Counted from the stretch's first letter, positions 1 through 12,500 are shown. The stretch is 64,000 nt of DNA from Dendrophyllia cribrosa (GCA_024195265.1 JAJLRJ010000009.1:32266274-32330273); one strand, 5' to 3'. A program made the numbers and translations. Notes: generated from the sequence alone by a model not told the origin.

Positions 1-25
1 GACCAAAGGAATGTGAGTCCATTCG

Positions 26-105
26 AATCTACCAATCAACGCAACGCAACGCAACGCATCGCTGCCGTTGGCGGTTCAAAAGCCCAAGGCGTTGATTGGT
101 AGATT
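26..105. repeat. Short inverted-repeat element (MITE-like)
   Basis: The segment begins AATCTACCAATCAACGC and ends with its reverse complement GCGTTGATTGGTAGATT, with a short CAACG-rich spacer. A perfect 17-bp terminal inverted repeat in 80 bp is typical of a tiny non-autonomous DNA transposon. No clear target duplication was found. Nothing else is recognisable in bases 1-290. Confidence 0.6.
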
Positions 106-297
106 AAAAAAAGTAACCAAAATTCCTAAAATTTTTTATCTAAAGTTCTCTACTGAGACATAATTGATTTTAATCATCACTTTTTATGCCATTTTAGATC
201 ATTTTCAACGCCTTTGTAGGTCATTTTAGGTAATATTAGACCACTGCTGCAGAGCTCAATCCTTTTAGTAACCAACCAACGAATTAAAGCAACTTAC

Positions 298-894
298 CGT
301 TTGTGGTCTCTCCACCCATGACAGGCAAGTGTTTTGCATCCAGAAGAATCACTTCAAAGCCTAATTGCTGTTTTAATAGCCTCTGTACTTCACCGACCGA
401 CGAAGTTTCTTCGGTGAGCGACATATGCACCTGGAACTTTTCTCTGATTTCTCCAGACGGCAGCACGTCCACCACAACAAGCAATTTCTTCCATGCCACT
501 TGACCCTTCTTTGAATTGTCGTGGTGAAGGTCGGTCGTTTTAGTACGGCCTGCGCACTCTGTCCAGGCGGAGGGTTGAGATTTGTTCTTGTGGCCGTCCT
601 CTGGTAGGACAGAGGTATACCAAGCGACGTAGACTGCACTTGTACTGCGGGCACTACTGAGCTAACTGAGTTCGGACTCATTCGTTCTCCGTTTACGAAG
701 TACGTCTTCTCCAAGTCCTCGACGTGGTAAAAGCCAGTATCTGATGGGAGAATTATCTCCCCTTCTTCGGAGGAAATGTAGATCCCCTGGTTTAAATCGA
801 GCCTGAATATCATGGCCATATTACCGTTGTTTAGAGTTGAGGACTTAAGTTTGACCTCTTTCTCGTCCATCTTAATCTTGATGTAGTCCGACAT
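298..894 (-). CDS. Unrecognised protein, partial 5' coding exon with a frame break
   Basis: On the minus strand an ATG at 894 in good context (AAG before ATG) opens a frame starting MSDYIKIKMDEKEVKLKSS that stays open to a stop at 373. A second frame, offset by one base, gives a convincing ordered segment (KKLLVVVDVLPSGEI, then SVGEVQRLLKQQLGFEVILL) running to a consensus donor, GTAAGT, just after base 298. A one-base difference near 495-500 (VKWHG then KKLLVVV) would join the two frames, but both are open from about 655 to 500, so the shift point is uncertain. It may be a real frameshift (pseudogene), a sequence error or a missed micro-intron. The second segment has the strand-helix-strand spacing of a beta-grasp or ubiquitin-like fold, but that is only a guess. 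I do not recognise the family. Downstream exons would lie before base 1 of the window. Confidence 0.45.
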
Positions 895-1440
895 CTTCAA
901 GCATTGAACACAAAGTGTGCAACACTTGTAAATTAACGTCAGGAGTGCTCAGAATTTCCCGCCATTTTTTGACAGCTGTCAGTCGAGAGTCCCGAAGATT
1001 AGGATACCCGCCTTTTTTTGACAACTGTCCGCCAAAAAGTCGAAACAAAGAAAAATAAAAAAAATCGACTTTTTTCGACTTTGTATAAAAAGGCAAAAAG
1101 CTGAAAAAACTCGAGAAATTTTCCTTTCTCGCTTTTTTGTGATTAGTGAGATATAAATATTACTCAAGAAAGTTGGTTCACTTTATATCGAAGACAAATC
1201 CTAAAAATGTCCGGCTTTTTATGAGAAAAGGGGGCACTTTTCTCAGGTTTTCATAACGGCGAGTCGAAGTTAAAAAAAGGGTGTCCTTTTTTGTTTTGAG
1301 TGTAAAATACAAACAAAGACCTTGATTTTAAGGCATTTTTCATTTTCGTAATCCGCGTTTTTTGTAAAAAGTAGAATTGCCGGAACCGACCACTGATTGG
1401 AAAACTGGCATTTAAGTATTATAAAAAGGGCCTTTCAAAA
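895..1440. other. Spacer, no gene seen
   Basis: AT-rich sequence with many short A and T runs. Open frames on both strands are short and of low complexity (phenylalanine- and lysine-rich). It could hold the 5' UTR of the minus-strand exon at 298-894. No transposon ends were recognised. Confidence 0.4.
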
Positions 1441-1695
1441 TATATCAAACAGACGCAAGTAATGGCTATCTGAAAGGGGTACCATTTTCAACGAAAGGTA
1501 TATGAAAGGGGTACCATTTTCAATGAAAGGTATATCAAAGAGTACCATTTTCAATGAAAGGTATATGAAAGGGGTACCTTTTCTGTCAAAAACGGTATAT
1601 GAAAAGGTAAGGGTTTGGACCTCGGGGCGGAGCATCCCCCTACAAAACTTTGTTGAGTACCCCCCCCCCCCCCCCCCCCTCCGGGGGATCCATAT
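1441..1695 (-). repeat. Dispersed repeat with internal GGTACC units and poly-C end
   Basis: Four to five imperfect copies of a unit of about 30 bp containing AAAGGGGTACCATTTTCAA run from 1470 to 1600. They are followed by a conserved tail (TTTGGACCTCGGGGCGGAGC, then CAAAACTTTGTTGAGTAC) and a long poly-C tract. The same tail occurs in reverse orientation at 16839-16998, where an 8-bp target duplication marks its ends. This is a mobile dispersed family, not a gene. Confidence 0.65.
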
Positions 1696-1726
1696 ACGGT
1701 CTTAAAAATCAATGCGTGAGTCTACT

Positions 1727-2121
1727 AGATAGATAGATAGATAATCTTTATTTAAACACGGTAAAAATTCGTCAGCTAAAAATCATTATAATACTAACAC
1801 AAAGCAATAAACTAATATTAAAAAATATCTATATATGAAGAATTTAATAAATAATAAAAAGCTGCTTTCCACGAATGCCGTGCCTTATAGTTCCTCTTTG
1901 AGAAGTCGTTTAAATTGCCCAAGGGACTCAGCTTTCCTTACATTATGAGAAAGGCTGTTCCAGAGCATGGCGCCACTATAACTGAAACTATTTTTATAAT
2001 AGTTTGTACTCTTGGGGTAATGGGATCTAAACAGCAAAACAAATACAGGAATTGACCTGGCCTTTTGTATAAAAATTGCAAAATCGCCGGTGGTTAAAAT
2101 CTTCAAAGAAACTGAAAACAA
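1727..2121 (-). mobile_element. 5'-truncated non-LTR retrotransposon, 3' end
   Basis: Minus-strand frame 2121-1885 encodes the typical carboxyl end of LINE reverse-transcriptase proteins: FSYSGAMLWNSLSHNVRKAE followed by SLGQFKRLLKEEL and a stop. A 3' UTR follows and ends in an AATAAAGA-type signal and a (TATC)n microsatellite at 1727-1742, as in CR1/Rex-like elements. Only the last part of the element remains, so it is a dead insertion. Confidence 0.75.
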
Positions 2122-2508
2122 AACAACGTGATCAGAAATTTATTAATCATGTGCAGTATGAGCTCTTACCAAGCCTTTGCGTTTATAAAGTGCAAGCGCA
2201 TTCACGATTTTACTCGCAATGTTTCAACTTTTGTGACAAATTCTGAAACACAATCAATCATTCTTTCTTTCAGCAATTATTTTCGATTTTACACGTACTC
2301 GGGAGTCGGAGACCCAGGGGCAGATTATTGAGTCGATTGAAATTCTGATACGGGCTTTCGCGCCGTTACTGTTCAATCGTTTTATAGTTTCATACTGACG
2401 CTTGGAAGCCCGACAAACATATACAATTTTTTATAGTAGGTGCGTTCGAGCTTGTCATTCAAAGGAAGGCGATTGCAATTGCTTGAGAAATAAAATAAAA
2501 GCTTCAAA

Positions 2509-2693
2509 CCTGAGAAAAGAAGAAAATTCCGATACCTGTCGCTTTGTACTTGACTTGAAATAAGCTGGGTTTTTTTTCCAAAGCTGGAAAGAATCAAGAA
2601 AATATCTTTACCTTTTTAATTTGCTTGATCGTCTTTGTCTGAGCTTTCTGATGCGGTGGGGATTTGAGCCGCCGTCCGAATATCATATTTATA
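2509..2693 (-). other. Putative first exon and intron of a minus-strand transcript (copy 1)
   Basis: Below a TATA box at 2686-2693, transcription would begin near 2660. A donor GTAAAG follows base 2612, and an acceptor TTTTCTCAG precedes 2509, beginning an open stretch GLKLLFYFSS that runs to a stop at 2382. The same promoter-exon-donor arrangement occurs at 5216-5295. Whether any of it codes is unknown. Confidence 0.3.
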
Positions 2694-2708
2694 GGCCCCA
2701 TGACGTAA
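2686..2708 (-). promoter_or_regulatory. Core promoter copy 1: CRE-like site plus TATA box
   Basis: On the minus strand TTACGTCA (2708-2701) is followed after seven bases by TATAAATA (2693-2686). The TTACGTCA half matches CREB/ATF-type sites and TATAAATA a strong TATA box. The same two boxes with the same seven-base spacing, and about 100 bp of similar flank, recur at 5273-5295. Confidence 0.5.
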
Positions 2709-3305
2709 TGGCCATTTTGGGCGTCCCCTAAGATCTGATTGGACATCAGCCAAAAGGGTATTTTCCCTTCCTCTAAAAATATCATCCTAAATTGACCGGA
2801 GTAGCCCCTCCACCCCACTCCCCCCCCCCCCCCCCCCCCCCCCCCACCCCGCGGGATCGCGATGCTCACCACAGACTGATGATCGGCATGAGATAGCATG
2901 GGGTCAGATTATCCTTTACATCCTTTATACCTTACAAAATCAAGAATATTAATTGCAGGGTTCGACATCTCCGCTAGCCCGGTAGCCCGATGCTAGTGAA
3001 AATTGGCTCGGGCTAGTAAAATTTCCCGTTTACTAGCCCGCGGGCTAGTAGAAAATTCAAAGAATTAATATTTAATTTGATTCTTTCAAGTCCATAGTTA
3101 TTTACGAGGACAAAAACGTAAAGTTATAAGGATAATAATAATAAAGAAAGTATAAAACTACCATTCTATGGCGTTCTTCTTGGCTCTTGCGTGTCGATCG
3201 TAAATACAACTGGGACCCAGACCCTACGCTTCTTGGTAAATGTACTCCTCAGTCCTCTCCTTACGCGTGTTGAAATGCCTCGCACTTGTAGCGATTGTAG
3301 AGAAG

Positions 3306-3416
3306 ATGGAGCGTTTTCTCTCTAACTACAAACCACCGCCAAGCAAAAAGGCGAAGGCGGAAAGCGAAGCGGAAAAAAGTAAAAAGTACGAAAATGAAAA
3401 ACGCAAGAGGGTTTAA
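3306..3416 (+). pseudogene. hAT transposase amino-terminal remnant (36 codons)
   Basis: An ATG at 3306 opens MERFLSNYKPPPSKKAK and continues with a lysine/glutamate-rich run ending KRKRV before a stop at 3414-3416. Such a basic start is usual upstream of the BED zinc finger in hAT transposases. The zinc finger and RNase-H core that should follow are absent because the element is internally deleted. Confidence 0.55.
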
Positions 3417-3545
3417 TCCTTCATCGAAATTAAGTTTTGCCTGGCTAGAGTATCACGTCATCAACAACGAAAATACAGGAAATACGATCATTCCAGTTCG
3501 CAGGTCAATGATGATCTTAGAGATAAATGCCCGTCTGTTCTTGCT

Positions 3546-4028
3546 TTGATCGATCTACTGCTGTCACTACCTGCAAGTTCAGCAGAAGCAGAGAGAGGGT
3601 TCTCCCTGATGAAAATCATCAAAACTGTCTGGAGAAGCAGAATTACAGATGACAGTGTTTCAGATCTCACACTGATGATCATCAAACTTGACTGTCTAGA
3701 GGTGAAGGACTTTGAACTCCAACCTGCAATTGATGTTTGGTTGCGAAAGAAGAGAATGCCATACTTTAATGACAAGAGGTCTAGGTCTAGGAGAGAGGAA
3801 GAGGATGGACCTGAAGTAATTCCTGATGATCAAGATACACCTGATGAAGCAAAGTTAGTACAGGCAACTGTTCCTGGTCCATCTAATGATGCCAAAGATG
3901 ATGAAATTGATGCTGTAGCTGATGATGGGGATCTATCTGACTATTATACTGACGATGAGTTGGAGAATGATGATAAGTTGAGAGACCAAGAAGAGGACGC
4001 ATACAAGTTGCTGGCATTGATGTTTTAA
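3546..4028 (+). pseudogene. hAT transposase carboxyl-terminal dimerisation domain
   Basis: The frame is open from upstream of 3546 and contains LPASSAEAERGFSLMKIIKT, then WRSRITDDSVSDLTLMIIKL. This is the hAT carboxyl-terminal signature (S-AE-ERGFS plus R-R-L). An acidic tail rich in D and E follows, ending KLLALMF with a stop at 4026-4028. It lies in the same orientation as the remnant at 3306 and inside the same inverted repeats. The catalytic region is missing, so it should be inactive. Confidence 0.75.
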
Positions 4029-4253
4029 TGACAATGTTAACTGAGTAATACAAAACAAACGCAGTAACTTTTGCAATTCAGGGTCTTTCTTTTCATATTG
4101 TAAGGGAAAAGTGGATAATAAATTAAGTGACGTAATAGAGCCTGAGAAGGAAAATGAGCTGGGCTACAAAGTTGTGTTTCAGGCTAGTAGATTTCAAAGA
4201 TCACTAGCCCGGTGGCTAGTGACTCAGCTGACCAGATGTCGAACCCTGAATTG

Positions 4254-4680
4254 GTTTTACAGGTTAACGTTCGATTTTGTAAGGAGCCTGTAAGGAGGGG
4301 GGTTTTTTTCGTATGAAATTATCGAAGACGATAAAATATTGAGTCATCCTTACGTGACTCTGTGCTGTTTTTTTACGACAGTCGAAGGCAGTATCCATGA
4401 CGCCTAGAATTTAGACAAGTCAATCTTATGTGACCCCTTCCAAGAAAACTGATCATGCGTGGACAATTTCCGAGAATAATCAATATAACTCAAAAACATG
4501 ATTTTAATACTAATAAGACTAATAAATGTAAGCGGTCTTAAACAGTCGGGCATCTGGATTAGACTATCGGTTGACCAATGGAGAATCGAGAAATTTGCTG
4601 TTATACCGTTGATTTTTTATACAGTAGAAACATAACATAACTTATAAATACACGTACAATACAGGAATAAGTGCTCTTAC
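4254..4680. other. Spacer, no gene seen
   Basis: AT-rich sequence between the hAT element and the small minus-strand exon at 4681-4735. No open frame of interest and no repeat ends recognised. Confidence 0.4.
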
Positions 4681-4735
4681 CGTAAAAGTTAGATTTCGAC
4701 AACTGCACTAGTTCCAGCAGAACAGCCTTCAAATT
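4681..4735 (-). CDS. Small internal coding exon of an unrecognised minus-strand gene
   Basis: A good acceptor (TTTCTTTCAG) precedes 4735 and a donor (GTAAGA) follows 4681. The 55 bases between read without a stop as NLKAVLLELVQLSKSNFY plus one base. The exon lies between the TATA/CRE promoter at 5273-5295 and the exon at 298-894 on the same strand, so all three may belong to one gene interrupted by the hAT insertion in an intron. The product is unknown. A leucine-rich amphipathic helix is suggested by the spacing. Confidence 0.35.
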
Positions 4736-5215
4736 CTGAAAGAAAATCAGTTTAAACCATTATCATTACAGAAATAAAACTGATCGAACTTGCATCTAGA
4801 CCGGTCGAGCCAAGGTTAAGTTTATAATTTATTAATACCATCGAACAATCGCTTTCCTATTTTCATATGTAATTGCAATTTTTAAACTCATATTATGTTG
4901 GAATATGAAATTTCGCTAATGCCCTCTACTGTTCATTATCTCTTTTCACTGCAGAATTTGCAATTTTAAGGTCGCGAACGAATGTACGATTTGGATAATC
5001 GAGTCGACAGTAACGGGCAAAATTATGATGCGAGCGGACCTTTTCTTGTAGCTTTCGTCCGCGCCATATATAATTTCGCCCGTAAATCTTTCTTTCGCCC
5101 CGATTGTCTTCTCCTGGATCTTCAAGGAAGGGCCTATTTCCGCTACAAATAAGCTGATAAATTTTGGTCTAGAGAGGAAAGCAGAAAAGCTGCAGATAGC
5201 AGAAAATAACTTTAC

Positions 5216-5295
5216 CTCTTTTCTTTGCTCGCTCGCCTTCTCCAAATTTGAATTTGCCGCCGTCGAAGATCATATTTATAGACCCCATGACGTAA
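5216..5295 (-). promoter_or_regulatory. Core promoter copy 2 with first exon
   Basis: TTACGTCA (5295-5288) and TATAAATA (5280-5273) on the minus strand have the same seven-base spacing as copy 1. A probable first exon ends at 5216 before GTAAAG, a donor shared with copy 1. An ATG overlaps the TATA box and is probably not transcribed. The region from here to 5921 holds no gene I can see. Confidence 0.45.
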
Positions 5296-5921
5296 TGGCC
5301 ATTTTGGGCTTCCCCACTTCATGACCAATCCGAGAAATGGGCTTCTAAAATCTGGTTGGACATCAGCCAAAATGGAAGCGGGGATATTTCCCTAGAAAAT
5401 ATGCTTGATAAACAATTGTCTTGTAATAATGATGCAATTTCTTATGTTGTTTAAATCCTATAAGTATTGGCTCGATCATCGAAGGGATATTTCCCTTAGA
5501 TATCAAAAGTGTTTGTTATTTCAATTCCCTCAGCTATAAGTATTATCAGTTTTTACAAATGCTGATATGTAAGATTGGTTTTCCCGCTCATTTTTGAAAT
5601 GAATTCATTAGACTTGTCTGTCATCGAGGGGGCATTTCCCTTAGATATCGAAAGTGCCAGAATAGCACATTTTTAAACGATGATGTGATGTCAGATATAA
5701 ACATTACAGATTGGATAATCAAATACAGTGTTACAAATGCCGCGGATATAGCAATTTCTGTTTCCCGCTCTTTTTCAAAATGAAACCACTTCGCGCTTAA
5801 TGGGAATTATAGGTAGGAAACAAGTGTCAAATACGTAAATATTTCGGTAAATTTTGAATTATCCAATAGGTATTCTCGAGATTTTTAGAAACAAATTCGG
5901 GGGATTTTGTGAGATTTTTAA

Positions 5922-6348
5922 GGGGCCGATTACATGGCGAATTTCAGCCCGGGCTGAGATTTCAGCCCGGTCAACCGGGGCTGAAATTTCGTTGTGATTA
6001 CATGACAAATTTCAGCCCGGGCTGAGATTTCAGCCCGGGCGCCAAGTTTGAAATTACGCGAGAAGATTGATAACGATAATCAAAATGGCGTCGAAGATTC
6101 GACTACGCGTGCCTAAAGTCACTTTTCAGCCCGGGCTGAAATTCTGATGCGATTACATGGCGAATTTCAGCCCGTTTGGCCGGGCTGAAAATTCCAGCCC
6201 GGTTTCTGAAACCGGGCTGGAATTTTCAGCCCGGGCTGAAACTTTGTTCATGTAATCGCTAACATCATTTTATGAGGATTTATTTCGGAAGCCGGGCTGA
6301 AATCTCAGCCCGGTCAACCGGGCTGAAATTCGCCATGTAATCGGCCCC
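5922..6348. mobile_element. PIF/Harbinger-type MITE rich in TTTCAGCCCGGGCTGAAA
   Basis: Terminal inverted repeats start GGGGCCGATTACATGGCGAA and extend into CAGCCCGG. TAA is duplicated on both sides (5919-5921 and 6349-6351), matching the TWA target of PIF/Harbinger. The inside consists of many direct and inverted copies of TTTCAGCCCGG, with a Kozak-like ATGGCGTCG at about 6085 but no long frame. It lies 194 bp upstream of the threonine aldolase A start and could contribute promoter sequence. Confidence 0.85.
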
Positions 6349-6542
6349 TAAGATTGTCTGGATACATTTTTGGGCGATTTTTCGCCCAGGGACTATCTGG
6401 TTGACCGGGTTCCCCAGGTACATCTTATCCTTTTATCTATTTGGCGGCAACTCCTCCCCGGGCCTACTCATTCAGTTTTTAACGCCTGTCTGTTTTTGTC
6501 ATCGTTGGAGTTGGAGATTGTTATTTTATAGCAGCGATTATC

Positions 6543-9500
6543 ATGTTACTACTAGTTCACTCAAAGGGCTTGCTAAGACTTAATTCTAGAGGAAACACAT
6601 TATGTTTGTTCTCTACCGTTTCAAGGTGTTTAAATTACCCTCGATTTAACCAAACGCAATGCAGAAAAGCAGAAAAGTTCGCAAACTCACGAAGACACTT
6701 CGTCAGTATGTACAAAAGTGGGGAACGCGATTTAAACGAGAAGCAAAGTGAAGGGCGTGTGATTGATTTGAGAAGTGACACTGTTACTAAACCCACCGAG
6801 GAAATGAGAGCTGCAATGGCTGCAGCTGAAGTTGGAGATGATGTTTATGGAGAAGATCCTACAGTAAATGGTTAGGATACTGTAAAATGCCGGTTATAAC
6901 CCCCCCCCCCCCCCGCCGGCTTATAGCCCCCCCCCCCCCCCCCCCCCCTGGTTAAAGGCCCATCAGTTTGGTAACAAAACATTATTCCTATTGTCCTCCT
7001 GCCTTATACATAAGCACACTACAGTTCCTATTACAGCTATTCTTTAAAAAAAATTGCACTAAAGTCTAAATTAACTACAATAATGCTTGTCTATCACAAT
7101 AGTTTTTGCTTGACAGCCCAAAAAAAACTTTACAAAGTTGTATAACTGGCATTTTACAGTAATCATTTAAAAAAATAATGTCACCAACTTGGGGAAATAA
7201 TTATTAAAAAGTAAGCGAGACTAATTTCAGTGACATTCATTTCTTAAAGGCAGGAGCAGGGCAGGGGGGAGGGGGTGGATGGAGGAGGGGGAAGGTGAAT
7301 GAGATGAGATCCAATAATGTCTGCCTAATCATATAACTTTCACAAGCTGTAACACAATCCCATTCTCGTTATATTGTCTGTAGGGTAGAGCACCATGTGA
7401 TATGCATGCAAATAAAAAGTAGTGAGGGGTAGGAGAAAGTTGGTTCCTTCAATCTGTAACAATTTGTTTTAATGTTGATTTTTTGGTTCTGGAAATAATA
7501 GTGAGTCATAATAGATTGACCATAATTAGACAAAAATGACAGTGCTCCGACATGGTTAATGCATCCCTGTTGTTTCCAAAGACATTATAAAAATATAAAG
7601 ATAATATTTTATACAGTTATATCTTTTATTCTGCCGTAAAAGGCTTTCTTCTTGATTCAAATTAATTCTAAAAGGGCCATGTGAGTTATTTGAAATTGAG
7701 CTACAAGGAAATCTCTTTTAGCACATGATTAAATGCTGATGGATTGTACTTTTTTTGGATAAAAAGTTCAAGATGGCAGATGTTCAACCAAATTGTCATA
7801 TTAAAATAAAGGACTGGAGGGACCTGTCTTCTTAAACAAGAAAAACAATTATTTCTAACCCTGCTCATACAGAATAACGTGTTGTCAGCTCTGCAGGCAA
7901 AAACAGCAGAATTAACTGGAAAAGATGCTGCCCTCTTCGTAGCTAGTGGAACCATGGGAAATTTGGTGTCAGGTATAGTTAAGCATGTTTTAATTTAAAT
8001 GAAGTGATCTATGACAGCTTCTTCAAAAGCAGTGATGTCCAAGATACAATAGAATTAAAAAAGTGATATTACTTCCCCCATCCATGCAACCCACACTCTC
8101 CCCAACATGAAGGTGATTTTAACCTATAACATTACTGCGCCTTTCAATGACACACAAACTCTGAAGTTCAAAGCCCAAACGTTTACACTGCCATCAATCA
8201 TAATAAATGAAGGCCTCCCAGCAAGAATGGCCCAAGTAGCTTTTTGGAAAATTTTCACTGAAATCTTGGATTTTTGGCCTCAAAAGGGACTCACTTGCCA
8301 AAATTATGACTGGATCATGTAAATATGACTGAAAGGATTTCAACAAGGTCAATAAATACATGTATTCTATCTTCAAACAGAATAAAATTATATCTTTAAA
8401 AGATACATAGGGTGTCCTAAGCCCCAAACATTGTCTCAAAGATGTGGATTTTCTTCCCTATTTTGGATTCATTTTAAGTACCTTAACAATAATAATCATT
8501 AATTTGACAAAACTGTGCTTTTAAAGGCCTAAAACATACAATTTTAATTAAAGTTGCCAAAAAATACTTAGGACATTCTTGCCGGGAGCCCTTCAATTAT
8601 GGCAACAAAACATTGTCCAGACCCCTGAAAACAGACACTGACAAAATGGATAGAAATCCACTAATCACAACCCACAAACCTGTCATTCATTTATTCATTC
8701 ATTCATTCATTCATTTTATTTTGTCATTAACCACATTAAAAAAATATATAATAATAATAATAATACAATACACTAGAAATTTATAATAACTTAAAAGACG
8801 ATAGACTACAAAATGTTTAAGGTGGTAGTGATCTGCGATCTTTTGACCATTTTGCATAAAGCACTGTTGTTTCTCGAGACATCTGCTGTGATATTTGCGG
8901 CAGTGAAAAGGTTTTGAACTTCAGGGTTTGCATATTATTGAAAAGCGCAGTACAAGCTTTACAAAACTGGAACAGATGCACTGCACAGACATTGAGAAAA
9001 GCATGCCTTCTTACATTCCTATGTTATGTGCTCTTCTTTACCTTTATCTAATCACACATAAGGGATTCTCTCATGATATCCCAAAGGAAATGGCCTGAAA
9101 AGGGTGAGGAGGGTAACAGTCCCAGGGGGTTACTCAGGTATAATAGTGACAGGGGGGTGACTTTTGGGGGGGGGGGGGGGGGTGAAATATTTTACTTTTT
9201 GGGAGGGGTCGGCAAAAAACAAGTATTTTTTTATAAAGAGAGAAAAGAGACTTTAGGGGGTCTGGTTTACACCTAATAGGACTTTTTTGGGTCTAACAAT
9301 TTGGCCTCATTTGCACCTCCTGATCATCACTATAGATATAGCTAAGTATCCCCCCTGGTTTAACAGTACTTGTGTTTACTTCATTCTTTGAAAGCATAAG
9401 TGAAACACTGGCCTTATTGGGTCCCTGAGGGTCTTAAACAGATCATAACTTAAATTGTGAATCTTCATTTGTTTCAGTGATGGCGCATTGTTCTGGTCGA

Positions 9501-12500
9501 GGAGATGAGCTATTTGTAGGTGACGTGGCACACATTACTATTTGGGAACAAGGCGGTGTGGCACAGGTCATTGCTATTTTATTTTAATCTACGTCTTGTA
9601 ATGCTAGAATGCTAGAAACAAAATACTGTATGAATGTTGTTTTCCCTGGTTGTTTTATTTGTAGTGTCATAAAACCAGGTAAACATTTTAACTGAACCAC
9701 TTTTAAATACTTCCCATTTTGTTTAAAATCAGCATTAATTATGTGCTGTTACACCACAACAAGCATTGCTTCTATGTTGCATGTTATAAATTATACGTTA
9801 TACATGTGTACATTACTCATCGGATACACCAGGGCATAAATGATAGCCTTTAAGTGATATGCTAAACCCTTTAATTCATTGAATGATTAGTTCAAAGGAA
9901 TAAAATCGCCAAAATCTATGCAAATGACGACCTGGTATTCAAACTTCCTTCATGGTAAGTGATTTCCTTTGTGTTCTTATCATGAATTATTAATGATGCA
10001 TTAAAATAATGCAGAGAAAACAGAGGAATAAAATCACCAAAATCTATGCAAATTAAGACCTGGTATTCAAACCTCCTTCATGGTATTAGTGATTTCCCTT
10101 GTGTTCTAATTATTAATGAGTTTTAGAAGGATTTATCAAGCCCTCTTACCCGTCCCATCTGTCCTATTATACATTCATTAGCCAATAAAATGCTGATGTT
10201 ATTGCAACTGCCAGCTTTTGTCAAATTTAGTTGTCATTTAAAATGTTATTTTGTCTCATTTTTGTTTTCACAGATAGCTGGAGTACACCCGCGCCAGTTG
10301 CAAACAAACCCTGATGGGACATTAGACTTGTTAGATATAGAGAGCAAAGTTCGTTCTGAAGATGATGTTCATCTGCCAATCAGTCGCTTAATTTGCATTG
10401 AACAGACACACAATGGAACGGGAGGAAGAGTGTTGTCGTTGGAATACCTACAAAAGGTAAAGGTGCTCTGCATAAAGATAAAGTTAAAAGGGTTCTCGCA
10501 AACGTTTTTGTCAGCCATGACATTCTGTATATTAGGTAAACCAAAGTGGCAAATGGCCAAGACACTAATTCTTAACTTTGTGTTCCAACACTCACTGCAC
10601 ATCCATAACACTTACATGTACATGTACTATCTTTATGCAGTGACCCCCTATGAGTGTTCAATGAGCTCATGTAGCTCATGTCATGTAGCTCTTTAATATT
10701 GTGGAGACCATTGAAACTGTTGTGTTGTTTAATGTCTTTTGAACCTTTTTTATGGTGTTTGGTGACTGTAATAAGAAACGGCAGCTGCAATGGGTTACAG
10801 GTCCAACTGAGAACATGTGATTTCATTCATGCCCTTTATTCCTTTCACTGACAGTACAAAACTTGGCTTCTTGAATAGAGAGGACATCAAGTACCAATCA
10901 TGTCATGTAGTTCTAGGACTATAATGATATCCTGTGATGTGACCATTTAAGTGAAACTCTTATTCAGCAGTACTTTTCTATGGTGCCCATGAGTATCTGG
11001 TTAATGAATCTCTGCCCCTCAATATGTTTAGTCTCCAGGATTAGATACTGTATTTAACACTTTGATTCCTAATTGTACCAAAGTTAAGAATTGAAAAGAA
11101 TGTTGCAACCATCAAGTGATATGAACTTATCGGTATCCAAAAAATGTGTAAATTGATTCCAACATTTTAACTTTACTGCTCAGTGGCCAATTGATTTATC
11201 AAACCTAAAATTATTTTAAAGAGATGGTTGCAGGTGTTGGTCTAGGAATTTTTTCCAGGTTCACCAATTTTATCTTTTCCCTCCCTCCTCCCTTTATTCA
11301 AATACCGGGAAGAATGAATCATTATTAAGAACAGGCGTGAAAACGGCTGGTGGGTGATATGGATTTTCTGGCCTGCAAGGTGGGGAATAAAGGGCTAATG
11401 AACAGTCTTCCACCCTTCCACCTCCTCCCCCCCCCCCCCTCCCCCCCTTCCCCCCACCCCCCTCCCCCCACCTCCTCATCCCCAAGAGGGAGCTTGCTTG
11501 CAGGCCATGGCTTTCTTCACTAAACATCGTATTGGGAAATATTCATTATTTAATTTATTTTCAGATTAAAGAACTGTCCACAAAACATGGATTGAAGGTG
11601 CACATGGATGGAGCAAGACTATTCAATGCTGCCACAGCTCTTGGTGTCCCTGTGGCACAGATCACTCAGCATGTTGATTCAGTCACTTTCTGTCTTTCCA
11701 AGGTAATGGTCTTATTAACATTATTAAGATATTATCAGTAAATTACCAGAACTTCTCAAACTCATTAATAATTCATCAACTTTGAACAAGAAAATCATTT
11801 AAAAAAATTTTTCTTTATCCATTTAAAGCTATTTTAACATTAAAGGAAACCATAAAAAAGCATTCTTACGCAACAATTTGCCTTCCTGAGCCTTTAAGTC
11901 ATATAGCTAAAAGTACGAAGATTTCCGAAGACTACACGAAAACGTTTTTGAAATGGCTGGGCGCTTCAAGTGGTAGGATTGGTAAGGATTATGACATCAC
12001 TATTGACGAGCCAACCGTGTGTCCTCTCTTTTGGCGAATACTCGGTATTCTAACTTGCGTGTAAGATTTTCACTGTTTTCGTATTGAAAATGGACAATTG
12101 CTGCTGCAGTTTATCGCAGAACAAAACACCATAGTTTTCCACTTGGTCACCGATTTTCAACTTCAATCCTTGACTGTTTTGAGGTGGTCAATAGTGATGT
12201 CACTATTGGTAAAAAATCCGACAATTTTCCCGATCGCTCTACAATCATGAAGTCCAATTAGTTTTAAACTTCAGAATATGTTTATTTGGTCCTCTTTCAA
12301 CACATTGCACTAATATTGGACTAAAAGAAAATATGTCAAATTTTTGGTTTATTTGACCTTTAAGCATAATGGTGGTTTGGAAACCCAATCTTAATAAGCA
12401 TAGATTTTAGCGAATTTATATTTCTTTGTTTTCTCTGTATTTAATGATCAGTTTGCATCTGAAGCTATATCAAACACTCAAGAGTTTCATTGTGTATCCA

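Larger units (their letters stand above)
2956..4248 (+). mobile_element. Internally deleted hAT-superfamily DNA transposon
   Basis: Perfect 15-bp terminal inverted repeats CAGGGTTCGACATCT (2956-2970) and its complement (4234-4248) bound 1,293 bp. Sub-terminal GGGCTAG motifs occur in inverted orientation at both ends. AATTG flanks both ends (2951-2955 and 4249-4253), a 5-bp target duplication. Inside are a short amino-terminal remnant and the carboxyl hAT dimerisation domain of a transposase, but the catalytic middle is missing. The copy could move only if helped by an intact relative. The 5-bp duplication fits the hAT5-type group rather than classical 8-bp hATs. Confidence 0.85.
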
